From Roseospirillum parvum (GTDB taxonomy: Bacteria; Pseudomonadota; Alphaproteobacteria; Rhodospirillales; Rhodospirillaceae), in the NCBI RefSeq assembly GCF_900100455.1, contig NZ_FNCV01000007.1, positions 1 to 64,000 of the forward strand: 64,000 bases of DNA, read 5' to 3'. Each line of letters begins with the position of its first letter. Within the stretch, counting starts at the first letter, position 1. Both the position numbers and the translations under genes were made by a program. Shown piece by piece: positions 1-8,693 of this stretch. A model generated the notes under the pieces. It was given only the letters and a program-made list of their open reading frames with translations. It ran no database searches and was not told where the DNA came from.

Positions 1-78
1 CTCGGCGATATCTGCGACCTCTACACTCCAGACGAATGCTGGAACTACCTCAAGCACGCCGGATATGCGTCAGATTAA
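1..78 (+). CDS. IS630-type transposase, C-terminal tail only
   Basis: The window opens inside a frame that runs from the first base to a TAA at 76-78. Its 25 residues end in YTPDECWNYLKHAGYASD. The pattern TP(D/E)EC-N-x-x-x-HAGY at the extreme C terminus is familiar from IS630-family DDE transposases. Only the tail is visible, so intactness and terminal repeats cannot be judged. A strong hairpin follows 25 bases downstream. The call rests on one short motif. Confidence 0.6.
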   Translation, partial: LGDICDLYTPDECWNYLKHAGYASD

Positions 79-102
79 AGGCTCACCGCTCTAGAACAAC
101 GG

Positions 103-135
103 AAAAACCCCGGCCATTGACGGCCGGGGTTTTTT
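103..135. terminator. bidirectional rho-independent terminator
   Basis: A 13-bp stem (AAAAACCCCGGCC at 103-115, its complement at 122-134) surrounds a 6-base loop. It has A5 on the left and T6 on the right, so it can stop transcripts from both sides. It sits between the rightward transposase tail and the leftward chemoreceptor gene. Confidence 0.9.
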
Positions 136-174
136 GTTTGTGCTTGCTTTTGCTTGTTGCCCGAAAGCCGGCGA

Positions 175-2175
175 TCAGTTGGCGCGCAGGGTGCTCACCA
201 GATCGTTCAGACGGCTGCGCAGGTTGTTGGCCTGGACCCCCAGCTGACCGGCGGCGGAGAGCACCTTCTCGGCCCCCTCTCCGGTTTCCTGGGCGGCGCC
301 ACGCACGCCCCCGATGTGATCGCTGACCGTGTGCGTGCTGCCCGAGGCGCGCTGGGTGCTGTCGGCGATCTCCCGGGTCGCCGCGCCCTGCTCTTCGACC
401 GCCGCCGAGATGGCCTGGGCAATCTCGTCGATGCGATTGATGACCTGGGCGATGTCCTCGATCGACTGGGCGGCCGAGGCCGACGCCGTCTGCACCGCCT
501 CGATCTGCTCGCTGATCTCGTCGGTCGCCTTGCCGGTCTGGGTGGCGAGGTTCTTCACCTCGCCGGCGACCACCGCGAAGCCCTTGCCGGCATCACCGGC
601 CCGCGCCGCCTCGATGGTGGCATTCAGCGCCAACAGGTTGGTCTGTTCGGCGATGTCGGTGATCAGCTTGACCACCTCGCCGATCCGGTTGGCCTGATCG
701 AGCAGGCCACGCACCTCCTGGGTGGCCTGGCCGGCCCGGCTGACGGCATCGCGCGCGATCTGGGTGGACAGCGAAACCTGCTGGCCGATCTCGCCGATCG
801 AGGCGGAGAGTTCCTCGGCCGCCGAGGCCACGGTTTCCACGCTGGCGGCGGCCTCGCCGGTGGACTGGGCGACACTGTCGGCCCGGCCAACCGTGTCGAC
901 CGCGTTTTCGGCCATCGACCGGGCCACGCCCTGCATGTCGCTGGCCGCCTCGCCGATGCCCTTGATCATGCCGCCCATCGACTGTTCCAGTTCGTCGGCC
1001 ATCTGGCGCACGGCCCGCCGACGTTCCTGCTCGACCCGGAGCCGCTGGGCTTCCTCGGCGGCGTGCAGACGCTCCACCTCGATGGCGTTGTCCTTGAAGA
1101 CCTGGGCCGCCGCGGCCATGTCGCCGATTTCGTCGGTGCGTTCCTTGGCCGGGATCTCGGCCTCGTGGTCACCGCCGGCGAGGCGCTTCAGGGCGGCCGT
1201 CATCGCTTCCAGCGGGCCGACCATGCCGCGGGCGATCAGGAAGGCGGCAAGCAGACCCAGCACCAGCGACACCCCGCCCACCCCGCTGACCACCAGGAAG
1301 GCGTTGTCCAGTTCCCGGCGGGTCTCGGCGCGAATGGCGGCGGCCTGCTTCAACGACCCATCGACCACCGCCTCGGCGGCACCGACGATGAGATCGCCGT
1401 AGTCGGCCAACTCCTGCTCGCGCGAGGTGAGCTGGCCGAGCAACCCGGAGAGGGTGTTCAACTCGTTCACGTAGCCGTCGTAGAGGTCGATCATGGCGTC
1501 GTCGGAGCGGCCCGCCGCGTCCAACTCGTCGGTCAGATCGTAAAGATGGTCCTCGGCCTGCAGCAGATGCTCCCAGACCAGGTTGAAGTGCTCTTCCGAG
1601 CGGCTGCGTATGAAGGCAACGGTGGCCGCCTGGGCCTTGTGAATCTCGCCGGCCAGGGCGGCGGCATGGGCCAGACGGATGAGCGAATCGCCGGCCTGCG
1701 CCTGGGTCATGTGCTGCTCGGCCTTGGTGATCAACTCGGCGCCGGCCGGAACCATGCGTCGCAGGACCACCTCGTCGCGCTCGGCCGCCAATTCGAGCGC
1801 CGGCCCCAGGCTTTCCTGATAGGCCGCCAGGGCGGCCTGCAACGAGGTGACGTGCACTTCCTGAGGCTGGCCCTTGGCAACCGTGGCCAGTTCGTCCAGG
1901 TCCGCCGCCAATTCGGCGCTGTTGGCTTGCAGTTCCTCGGCAAGCGCCGGGTCGGGGGTATCGAGATACTCCGTCACCCGGCGATCCAGTCGGGCCACGT
2001 CGCGGTCGAGCTGGATCGAATCAACGGCCAGGATGGCGGCGTCGGCGTAACCGGAGAAGCGGGAGGAAACGGACTGGAAAACCCACAGGGAGGTGGCCGA
2101 CACCACCACCAGGAACAACAGGACAATTCCGAAGCCCAGATAAACGCGCCCATTGATGCGCAAGCGGAAGGCCAT
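175..2175 (-). CDS. methyl-accepting chemotaxis protein
   Basis: A transmembrane chemoreceptor that controls CheA activity. Of 666 residues, TM1 is at about 13-35. A helical periplasmic sensor of roughly 250 residues follows, a length that suggests a helical bimodular (HBM) rather than a four-helix domain. TM2 is at about 292-315, then a HAMP domain and a long cytoplasmic signalling hairpin. Its tip carries the conserved [18 protein letters not shown]. There is no C-terminal CheR/CheB tethering pentapeptide. The ATG has AGGTGA just upstream. It is monocistronic here, 47 kb from the che cluster in the same window. The ligand is unknown. Confidence 0.96.
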   Translation of the reverse strand: MAFRLRINGRVYLGFGIVLLFLVVVSATSLWVFQSVSSRFSGYADAAILAVDSIQLDRDVARLDRRVTEYLDTPDPALAEELQANSAELAADLDELATVAKGQPQEVHVTSLQAALAAYQESLGPALELAAERDEVVLRRMVPAGAELITKAEQHMTQAQAGDSLIRLAHAAALAGEIHKAQAATVAFIRSRSEEHFNLVWEHLLQAEDHLYDLTDELDAAGRSDDAMIDLYDGYVNELNTLSGLLGQLTSREQELADYGDLIVGAAEAVVDGSLKQAAAIRAETRRELDNAFLVVSGVGGVSLVLGLLAAFLIARGMVGPLEAMTAALKRLAGGDHEAEIPAKERTDEIGDMAAAAQVFKDNAIEVERLHAAEEAQRLRVEQERRRAVRQMADELEQSMGGMIKGIGEAASDMQGVARSMAENAVDTVGRADSVAQSTGEAAASVETVASAAEELSASIGEIGQQVSLSTQIARDAVSRAGQATQEVRGLLDQANRIGEVVKLITDIAEQTNLLALNATIEAARAGDAGKGFAVVAGEVKNLATQTGKATDEISEQIEAVQTASASAAQSIEDIAQVINRIDEIAQAISAAVEEQGAATREIADSTQRASGSTHTVSDHIGGVRGAAQETGEGAEKVLSAAGQLGVQANNLRSRLNDLVSTLRAN

Positions 2176-2177
2176 GA

Positions 2178-2551
2178 CCTATCACCTCGTTGGTTGATGA
2201 CGCGGTCGCGGGTGCGGCCGGGGCCCCCTTTTGCGCAAACGCCGCGCCTTTCATCGCGACGGCGTTTTGCCGGCCGGGCGCGAACGCGCCATGCTTTCGT
2301 TTGAAAACAGCAACGCCCCCCTGTCCGGAACGGCGAGGCGTTCCGATCAGGTGGTATTCTTTAAGCCACGGCGGGTGAAGAGAGACTGGGTCGGCGTGTC
2401 ACGGGGGGCACGGCCGGCGCCGGAATGTCGGTCAGGCATTCAATCCCGGGCACTCGCCGCTTCAACACAAGGTCCACAGCGGTGACACTAGCATTGCCAG
2501 ATCGTCGGGGAAACCTGGATCGCCGCCATTGTGCGTTGAAAAAGAACGGGA
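2178..2551. other. non-coding stretch upstream of the chemoreceptor gene
   Basis: About 370 bases between two leftward genes. I see no frame with coding character, no RNA gene and no clear terminator. It presumably holds the chemoreceptor promoter, but no convincing sigma-70 or sigma-28 site could be picked by eye. Confidence 0.5.
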
Positions 2552-2887
2552 TTAACCACCACAGGATTGGCTGACTGGAGCGTTTCGCAAGTCCCACTCG
2601 CGTTGCTCGAACCGGATGTGGGCATCGATCAGGCTGCGATAGATGTCCTCGATCAGGGTCAGGTCCATCCCCAAACCGCGCGCCGTTTCGCGGGCCTTGG
2701 CGACCACGTCCTCGATGCGCGCCGGGATCACCACGTCGGCCCGGGTTGGCTTGAAGCCGGCGGCCTGGGCCACGTAGCCGGCCCGCTCGGCGAGCAGGGG
2801 CACGATCAGACGGTCAAGTCGGTCGATTTCGGCCCGCACCTCGTCCAGCGAACGGCAGATGCGGGCCTTTCCGGCGGGCTGGGTCAT
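2552..2887 (-). CDS. chorismate mutase, AroQ class
   Basis: Predicted to convert chorismate to prephenate for phenylalanine and tyrosine synthesis. At 111 residues it is the size of a stand-alone AroQ helical domain. It shows the family pattern SLDEVRAEIDRLD near the N terminus, then LLAERAGYV, a Lys in the middle helix (GFKPTRADVVIPAR) and a C-terminal helix with YRSLIDAHIRFEQ. Isochorismate pyruvate lyases (PchB) share the fold and cannot be fully excluded. It lies 42 bases downstream of gshA on the same strand. Confidence 0.88.
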   Translation of the reverse strand: MTQPAGKARICRSLDEVRAEIDRLDRLIVPLLAERAGYVAQAAGFKPTRADVVIPARIEDVVAKARETARGLGMDLTLIEDIYRSLIDAHIRFEQREWDLRNAPVSQSCGG

Positions 2888-2929
2888 CGCTTGGTCGAAC
2901 CTCCTGGAAGTGTGGGCCGTTGTCCGGCC

Positions 2930-4285
2930 TCAGTAGCCGTATTCCTCCAACACCCGGCAGACCGTGCCGGTCCATCGGCCATGGAATGCCTCCAGCAACT
3001 CCTCGGCCGGGGTCTGGCCGCTGTCGGCGACCTTCTGCAACGGGTCCAGATAGTGCTGCTCGTCGTTGCCCAGGGCGCTGGGGATGTTGCGTCGGGCCAA
3101 CCCCTCGCGGGCCAGCCCCAGCACGGTCAGCGCCAGTTCGCGCACCGTGGCCCCGCGAAACGGCGTGGCCAGCCCCAGACGCGGCACCTCGCGGCGCAGG
3201 TGGGCCCGGTCCTCGGCCGTCCAGCCGGCGATCAGCTCCAGCGCCGCGCCGCGGGACTGGGCATCGTAGAGCAGCCCGGTCCACAGGGCCGGCAGGGCGC
3301 ACAGGCGGCTCCACGGGGCGCCGTCGGCGCCGCGCATCTCCAGGTAGCGCTTCAGGCGCACGTCCGGGAAGACGGTGCTCAGGTGATCCTCGAAATCGGC
3401 CATGGTCGGCAGTTCGCCGGGCAGGGCGGGCAGCTTGCCGGCCATGAAGTCGCGGAACGACTGGCCGGCGGCGTCGATGTAGCGGCCTTCGCGCTTGACG
3501 AAGTACATCGGCACGTCGAGCAGGTAGTCCACGTAGCGCTCGAAGCCGAAGCCGTCCTCGAACACGAACTCGGGCATGCCGCAGCGGTCCGCGTCGGTGT
3601 CGGTCCAGATGTGCATGCGGTACGACAGGTAGCCGTTGGGCCCGCCCTCGGTGAACGGCGAGTTGGCGAACAGCGCCGTGGCCACCGGTTGCAGGGCGGC
3701 CGAGACGCGGTACATCTCGACCATCGAGGCTTCGTCGGCGAAATCCAGGTTCACCTGCACGGTGCAGGTGCGCAGCATCATGTCCAGGCCCAGGCTGCCC
3801 ACGGTGGGCATGTAGCGGCGCATGATGGCGTAGCGCCCCTTGGGCATCCAGTGGATGTCCTCGCGCTTCCAGGCCGGGTGGAAGCCCAGGCCGAGGAAAC
3901 CGATGCCCAGCGCCGCGCCCACTTCCTTGACGATGCGCCGATGGCTGGTCACCTCGTCGCAGGTCTGGTGGAGATTCTTCAGGGGCGCCCCGGACAGCTC
4001 GACCTGCCCGCCGGGCTCCAGCGACACCGAGTTGTGGTGGTCGCTCTTCAGGGCGATCACGTTGTCGCCCTCGTAAACCGGCTCCCAGCCGTGCGGATAG
4101 AGCCCCTCGAGCAGGGCCTTGACGCCGCGCGGCCCGTCGTAGGGCACCGGGCCCAGGGTTTCCAGGTCGTAGGCGAATTTCTCGTGCTCGGTGCCGATGC
4201 GCCACTGATCAGCCGGCTTGGCGCCCGACTCCAGAAAGCCGACCAGATCGGCCTTGCCGCTGATGGGAGGAGAGGTGTCAGGCAT
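2930..4285 (-). CDS. gshA: glutamate-cysteine ligase, plant/alphaproteobacterial type
   Basis: Catalyses the first, ATP-dependent step of glutathione synthesis, joining Glu and Cys by a gamma-peptide bond. The 451 residues are full length for the plant-type family. Visible hallmarks are [10 protein letters not shown] at 31-40, the Gln/Glu-rich substrate strand [14 protein letters not shown], and the [15 protein letters not shown] region. It is cytosolic. It probably forms an operon with the chorismate mutase gene downstream and rsmE upstream. Glutathione-consuming ggt and chaC genes lie elsewhere in this window. Confidence 0.95.
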   Translation of the reverse strand: MPDTSPPISGKADLVGFLESGAKPADQWRIGTEHEKFAYDLETLGPVPYDGPRGVKALLEGLYPHGWEPVYEGDNVIALKSDHHNSVSLEPGGQVELSGAPLKNLHQTCDEVTSHRRIVKEVGAALGIGFLGLGFHPAWKREDIHWMPKGRYAIMRRYMPTVGSLGLDMMLRTCTVQVNLDFADEASMVEMYRVSAALQPVATALFANSPFTEGGPNGYLSYRMHIWTDTDADRCGMPEFVFEDGFGFERYVDYLLDVPMYFVKREGRYIDAAGQSFRDFMAGKLPALPGELPTMADFEDHLSTVFPDVRLKRYLEMRGADGAPWSRLCALPALWTGLLYDAQSRGAALELIAGWTAEDRAHLRREVPRLGLATPFRGATVRELALTVLGLAREGLARRNIPSALGNDEQHYLDPLQKVADSGQTPAEELLEAFHGRWTGTVCRVLEEYGY

Positions 4286-4311
4286 CGGCGAACAACCACG
4301 CAGGCAAGGGG

Positions 4312-4350
4312 GGCGGACAAGTCAGGCGGACAGGTCAGGCGGACAGGTCA
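4312..4350. repeat. three 13-bp tandem repeats across the rsmE stop codon
   Basis: GGCGGACAAGTCA at 4312-4324 is followed by two copies of GGCGGACAGGTCA at 4325-4337 and 4338-4350. Read on the minus strand the unit is TGACCTGTCCGCC, so each copy carries a TGA. The rsmE stop (4335-4337) is one of them and the last residues of RsmE are encoded by the repeat. Confidence 0.9.
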
Positions 4351-5162
4351 GACGAACGCAAACCGCCGCGCCCGGCAGCCAACACCTGCCAGGCGGCCAG
4401 GGCGGCCAGGGCGGCGGTCTCGGCGCGCAGGATGCGCGGGCCCAGATCAACTGGTTGAACAAACGGCAGTTGCCGCACAGCGTCAAGCTCGGAGTTGTCG
4501 AAGCCGCCCTCCGGCCCGACCAGGAAGGCCACCGGATCGGCAGCGTCCGCCCGCTCCAGGCAGTGGCCGAGCGGCCGCCCGCCGCCGGTCTCGTCAAGCA
4601 GCAGCAGACGCCGCCCGGCGGGCCAGTCGGCCAGCACCTCGGGCAGCGGTTGGGGTTCGGCCACCTCGGGCACGGTCAGACGGCCGCACTGCTCGGCCGC
4701 CTCGGTGGCGATGGCGCGCAGCCGGTCGGTCTTCACCCGCTGGCTGTTGGTGCGCCGGGTGAGCACCGGCAGCAGGCGCCCGGCGCCCAGCTCGGTGGCC
4801 TTCTCGACCGTCAGGTCCAGGGCCTGGCGCTTGACCGGGGCGATGAGCAGCCACGGCCCCGGCTCGGGGTGCGGCGGGCGCATCCTGACCTCGAGGCAAG
4901 CCGTGCCGCCGCGCTTGCGGTCCAGGGTTGCGAGGCGCGCCCGCCATTCGCCATCGCGGCCGTTGAACAGGGCCACCGCGTCGCCCGGGCCGCGCCGCAT
5001 GACGCTGACCAGATAGTGGGTCTGGGCCGGGCTCAGCGGCACCTCGGCCCCCTCGGCCAGCGGCGCGTCCAGCCACAGCCGCAGGCGCGGCCGCGCCGCC
5101 GCGCCCTCGCCCCCGTTCCCGTTCCCGTCGTCGCCCTCGCCCTCGTCCTCGCGGCCTGTCAT
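4335..5162 (-). CDS. rsmE: 16S rRNA (uracil-1498-N3)-methyltransferase RsmE
   Basis: A SPOUT-class methyltransferase that modifies U1498 of 16S rRNA with S-adenosylmethionine. The 275 residues begin with a low-complexity Gly/Asp/Glu-rich leader of about 25 residues. A PUA-like part (PLSPAQTHYLVSVMR) and the trefoil-knot domain follow, with FLVGPEGGFDNSELDAV and LGPRILRAETAALA forming the cofactor knot. The extreme C terminus is written by 13-bp tandem repeats. It lies upstream of gshA on the same strand and diverges from ubiA across about 130 bases. Confidence 0.95.
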   Translation of the reverse strand: MTGREDEGEGDDGNGNGGEGAAARPRLRLWLDAPLAEGAEVPLSPAQTHYLVSVMRRGPGDAVALFNGRDGEWRARLATLDRKRGGTACLEVRMRPPHPEPGPWLLIAPVKRQALDLTVEKATELGAGRLLPVLTRRTNSQRVKTDRLRAIATEAAEQCGRLTVPEVAEPQPLPEVLADWPAGRRLLLLDETGGGRPLGHCLERADAADPVAFLVGPEGGFDNSELDAVRQLPFVQPVDLGPRILRAETAALAALAAWQVLAAGRGGLRSSDLSA

Positions 5163-5289
5163 CCCGCCCTCCTGTTAACCACTGCCCCCTTGAGCCGGCC
5201 GCCACGGGCGACGTAAAGTCCCCCCGCCCGCGTCCGGGCCAATCCATACCCGCCGGCACAGCGGCGGCAGCGAGGGGGATCAGACACCG

Positions 5290-6375
5290 ATGGCGGAGAC
5301 CCACGCCTCCGGCGCCACGCAGCCGGCATCGCCCAACGGAGCGCCCGGGGAAACGCCTCGAAAGGCATCGCCTGAAAGTGGCGCGCCCGGCGCCGCGCCG
5401 TCAAGCGACCCCACCCCAGCCGACAACCCGGGCGGCCCCGACCTGGACGGCCCCAACCTGATCGGCGACATGCCGACCGACACCTGGATCGACCGCCAGG
5501 CCCCGCCGTTCACCCGCCCCTACCTGAAGCTGATGCGGCTCGACCGGCCGATCGGCACCTGGCTGCTGCTGTTCCCCTGCCTGTGGTCGACCGCCCTCGC
5601 CGCGCCGGCCGCCGGCAGCGCCTGGCCGCACCTGGGGCTGATGATCCTGTTCGTCATTGGCTCGGTGGTCATGCGCGGCGCCGGCTGCGTGGTCAACGAT
5701 CTGGCCGACCGCCATGTGGACGGCAAGGTGGCGCGCACCGCCGGCCGGCCCATCCCCAGCGGACAGGTCAGCGTGCAGGCCGCCCTGCTCTTCCTGATCG
5801 GCCTGTTGCTGGTCGGGCTGGGGGTGCTGGTGCAGCTCAACACCTGGGCCATCGCGGTGGGCGCGGCGTCGCTGATGCTGGTCTTCCCCTACCCCTACAT
5901 GAAGCGCATCACCTACTGGCCGCAGCTGTGGCTGGGCCTGACCTTCAACTGGGGGGCCCTGGTCGGCTGGACCGCCGTCACCGGCAGCCTGGGCTGGCCG
6001 GCGCTGATCCTCTATGTGGCCGGCATCTTCTGGACCCTGGGCTACGACACCATCTACGCCCACCAGGACAAGGAGGACGACGCGCTGATCGGGGTCAAGT
6101 CCTCGGCCCTGGCCCTGGGCGGACGCACCGTGCCCTTCCTGGTCTTCTCCTACGCCGCCTGTCTGGCCCTGATCGCCCTGGCCGGCGCCGCCGCCGGCAT
6201 GGGCTGGCTGTTCTACCCGCTGCTGGCGGTGGCCGGCGGGCATCTGGTCTGGCAGGTGGCGACGGTGGACATCGACCATGGCCTGAACTGCCTGACCCGC
6301 TTCAAGTCCAACCGCCACTTCGGCGCCCTGGTCCTGCTGGCCATCGTGGTCGGCGCCCTGCAAGGGGGCGGCTGA
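5290..6375 (+). CDS. ubiA: 4-hydroxybenzoate polyprenyltransferase UbiA
   Basis: Integral membrane prenyltransferase that attaches the isoprenoid tail to 4-hydroxybenzoate in ubiquinone synthesis. Both Asp-rich motifs are present: NDxxDxxxD (N136-D144) and a second one, DTIYAHQDKEDD, near 250-262. Eight to nine hydrophobic helices fill the rest. The first 60 residues are a Pro/Ala/Gly-rich leader without homology that I recognise. An internal ATG at 5470 (Met61) would give a protein of normal family length, so the true start is uncertain. Confidence 0.94.
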   Translation: MAETHASGATQPASPNGAPGETPRKASPESGAPGAAPSSDPTPADNPGGPDLDGPNLIGDMPTDTWIDRQAPPFTRPYLKLMRLDRPIGTWLLLFPCLWSTALAAPAAGSAWPHLGLMILFVIGSVVMRGAGCVVNDLADRHVDGKVARTAGRPIPSGQVSVQAALLFLIGLLLVGLGVLVQLNTWAIAVGAASLMLVFPYPYMKRITYWPQLWLGLTFNWGALVGWTAVTGSLGWPALILYVAGIFWTLGYDTIYAHQDKEDDALIGVKSSALALGGRTVPFLVFSYAACLALIALAGAAAGMGWLFYPLLAVAGGHLVWQVATVDIDHGLNCLTRFKSNRHFGALVLLAIVVGALQGGG

Positions 6376-6377
6376 CC

Positions 6378-7040
6378 CTGGCCGACACGCCGTTCGACCG
6401 GGCCGCCTTCATCCGCGCCCAGACGCGCCTGGGCAGCGCGCCGCTGGTTCCGGAGATCCGGCTGCATCTGGCCGACCGGGCGCTGGAGCTGTGGCAGGCC
6501 AGCGAGGACGCCCTGGCCGAAAAGGGCCTGCCGCCGCCCTACTGGGCCTTCGCCTGGGCCGGTGGGCAGGCGCTGGCCCGTTTCGTGCTGGATCATCCGC
6601 GGGTGGTCGCCGGCCGGCGCGTGCTCGACCTGGGCTGCGGCGGCGGGCTGGTCGCCCTGGCCGCCGCCAGGGCCGGCGCCGGGCGCGTCACCGGGGCCGA
6701 TATCGACCCCTTCGCCCGCCTCGCCCTCGACCTCAACGCCGAAGCCAACCGGCTGTCGGTGGTGGGGCTCGACGATGCCCTGGGCGCGTCATCCGACTGG
6801 GACCTGATCCTGGCCGCCGACATCTGCTACGAGCGCCCCACCGCCGAACGCCTGACCGCCTGGCTGGGCGCCCGGGTGGCCCAGGGCGCCCGGGTGCTGC
6901 TCGCCGACCCGGGCCGGGCCTACCTGCCGAAAACCGGCCTGAAAGCCCTGGCCGCCTACGACGTGCCGACCGACCTCGACCTGGAGGACCGGACCGTCCG
7001 ACACACCACGGTCTACGAGATGGCCGCGCCCGAGGGATGA
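6378..7040 (+). CDS. class I SAM-dependent methyltransferase, ETF-beta lysine methyltransferase-like
   Basis: About 220 residues with a Rossmann methyltransferase fold: motif I is VLDLGCGGGLVALAAA and GADIDPF follows it. The flanking phrases FIRAQTRL, PPPYWAFAWAGGQALAR and ADPGRAYLPKTGL match the alphaproteobacterial relatives of electron-transfer-flavoprotein beta-subunit lysine methyltransferase. Substrate assignment is inference. No ATG, GTG or TTG start exists between the ubiA stop and the conserved N terminus. I placed the start at CTG 6378, nine bases after AAGGGGG (6362-6368); CTG 6372, overlapping the ubiA TGA, is the alternative. It is clearly coupled to ubiA. Confidence 0.82.
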   Translation: MADTPFDRAAFIRAQTRLGSAPLVPEIRLHLADRALELWQASEDALAEKGLPPPYWAFAWAGGQALARFVLDHPRVVAGRRVLDLGCGGGLVALAAARAGAGRVTGADIDPFARLALDLNAEANRLSVVGLDDALGASSDWDLILAADICYERPTAERLTAWLGARVAQGARVLLADPGRAYLPKTGLKALAAYDVPTDLDLEDRTVRHTTVYEMAAPEG

Positions 7041-7051
7041 TCCCGTCTCCC

Positions 7052-7125
7052 CCTCGGCGCCCCGGCCGACTCTTTACGCCTCGGCGCCACGGCCGACTTC
7101 TTACCCTTCGGCGCCACGACCGCCG
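7052..7125. repeat. 27-bp tandem repeat containing the pyrE stop codon
   Basis: Two full imperfect copies and a partial third of a unit of about 27 bases (core CTCGGCGCCACGGCCGAC) cover the end of pyrE and the gap to the upstream methyltransferase gene. Read leftward the copies stay in one frame: GRGAEG-stop, EVGRGAEA-stop, RVGRGAEG. The duplication therefore includes the TAA itself. Confidence 0.82.
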
Positions 7126-7796
7126 TGGGCGGCGCTCCAGGCAATGGGGTCCTTGAGGAAGGCGCGCACGGCGTCCAGGGTCTCGCGGTCAAAGCGGCCG
7201 TCATGCTCGGCCACCTCCAGCACGTCCCACCAGTTGCACAGATAGTGCAGGCTGACCCCGGCCTCCTCCAGGCTGCCCAGGGCGCCCGGGAAGACGCCGT
7301 AGAAGAACACCACGAAGGCGTGATGGCAGACCGCCCCGGCCTCGTCCAGGGCGCGGGTGAAGGTCAGCTTGCTGCCGCCGTCGGTGGCCAGATCCTCGAC
7401 CAGCAGGACCCGCGCGCCCTCGGCCATGTCGCCCTCGATCTGGGCCATGCGGCCGAAGCCCTTGGGCTTCTTGCGCACGTACAGCATGGGCAGCATCAGG
7501 GCGTCGGCCAGCCACGCGGCGTAGGGGATGCCGGCCGTCTCGCCGCCAGCCACGGCATCCAGGCGCTCGAAGCCGATCTCCCGCTCGATGGCGGCGCGGG
7601 CCAGCTCGGTGATGCGGCGCCGGGCGCGCGGAAAGCTGATCACCTTGCGGCAGTCGATGTAGACCGGCGAGGCCCAGCCGGCGGTCAGCGTATAGGGGTC
7701 CTCGGGCCGGAAGTTGACTGCGCCGATTTCCCACAGGATGCGGGCCACGGTCAGGCCGGCGGCCTTGTGGTCGGGGGAATGGGCGGGGCGATCCAT
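7101..7796 (-). CDS. pyrE: orotate phosphoribosyltransferase
   Basis: Makes orotidine 5'-phosphate from orotate and PRPP in pyrimidine synthesis. The 231 residues contain the PRPP-binding loop VLLVEDLATDGGSKLTF and the flexible catalytic loop with YVRKKPKGFG. The start is fixed by ATG 7794-7796 with AAGGAG close upstream; the frame stays open far beyond but without homology. It converges with the methyltransferase gene. The last six residues belong to a tandem repeat that contains the stop codon. Confidence 0.95.
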   Translation of the reverse strand: MDRPAHSPDHKAAGLTVARILWEIGAVNFRPEDPYTLTAGWASPVYIDCRKVISFPRARRRITELARAAIEREIGFERLDAVAGGETAGIPYAAWLADALMLPMLYVRKKPKGFGRMAQIEGDMAEGARVLLVEDLATDGGSKLTFTRALDEAGAVCHHAFVVFFYGVFPGALGSLEEAGVSLHYLCNWWDVLEVAEHDGRFDRETLDAVRAFLKDPIAWSAAHGGRGAEG

Positions 7797-7904
7797 GGGG
7801 GGGCTCCTTGAAGCAGAGACGGGCGGTGTTTGCGTGCTCCCCTGTTTAGGGGTAAATCTCGGGCGCCTCAATCGGCTTGCCGCCCCCAACCTTCGGAGCC
7901 CGCC

Positions 7905-8681
7905 ATGTCCGGCCTGATCGACCTCACCCGCGACGGCCCGTTGGCCACCGTCACCCTCAACCGGCCGGAGCGCCTCAATGCCCTGACCCTGCCCATGTGG
8001 CAAGGCCTGGCCGAGCACTTCGAGACCCTGGCCGGCGACGACTCGGTGCGCTGCGTCATCCTCACCGGGGCCGGCAAGGCCTTCGCCGCCGGGGCCGACA
8101 TCGACGAGTTCGACACCGTGCGCGCCACCCCGGAGCAGGCCAAGGACTACGATCTGGTGATGCGCCGCGCCCTGGCCGCCGTGCGCGACTGTCCGCACCC
8201 GGTGGTGGCCCGCATTCGCGGCACCTGCGTCGGCGGCGGGCTGGAACTGGCCGCCATGGCCGACCTGCGCTACGCCAATGAAGGAGCCCGCTTCGGGGTG
8301 CCGATCAACCGCATCGGCGTGGTCATGGCGCACCCCGAGCTGGCCGGCCTGCTCGCCCACTGCGGCCCCGCCCAGGTGCTGGAGCTGCTGCTGGAAGCCC
8401 GCATCGTCGGCGCCGCCGAGGCCCAGCAAATGGGCCTGCTCAACCAGGTCTTCGCCGACGAGGCGCTGGACGAGGAAGTGGCCACCCGGGTCCACCGCAT
8501 CACCGAGGGGGCGCCGCTGGTCAACCGCTGGCACAAGCAGTTCGTCCGCCGCCTGACCGCCGCCGCCCAGGTGCCGCCCGAGGAGTTGGGCGAGGCCTAC
8601 CGCTTCCTCGAAACCAACGACTACGCGGAAGGGCTGGCCGCCTTCCGCGACAAGCGCCGCCCCGACTTCACCGCCAGCTAG
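7905..8681 (+). CDS. enoyl-CoA hydratase/isomerase family protein
   Basis: Crotonase-fold protein of 258 residues acting on an acyl-CoA. The N-terminal strand pair (ATVTLNRPERLNAL) and the first oxyanion-hole segment with FAAGADIDEF are typical, as is the second, IRGTCVGGGLELAAMADLRYA. In place of the two catalytic Glu of true hydratases, the GLELAAMADLR helix has a Glu at the first position and Asn (PINRIG) near the second. Hydratase activity is therefore not certain. Start ATG 7905, preceded by a weak CGGAG. It may be the first gene of a short operon with the ELM1-like gene 12 bases on. Confidence 0.88.
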   Translation: MSGLIDLTRDGPLATVTLNRPERLNALTLPMWQGLAEHFETLAGDDSVRCVILTGAGKAFAAGADIDEFDTVRATPEQAKDYDLVMRRALAAVRDCPHPVVARIRGTCVGGGLELAAMADLRYANEGARFGVPINRIGVVMAHPELAGLLAHCGPAQVLELLLEARIVGAAEAQQMGLLNQVFADEALDEEVATRVHRITEGAPLVNRWHKQFVRRLTAAAQVPPEELGEAYRFLETNDYAEGLAAFRDKRRPDFTAS

Positions 8682-8693
8682 GGCCCCCGCCGC

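Noticed and set aside
154-2304. A 716-codon plus-strand frame opposite the chemoreceptor gene
   Set aside because: The opposite strand has an intact chemoreceptor with all domains and a good ribosome binding site; the frame has no recognisable motif.
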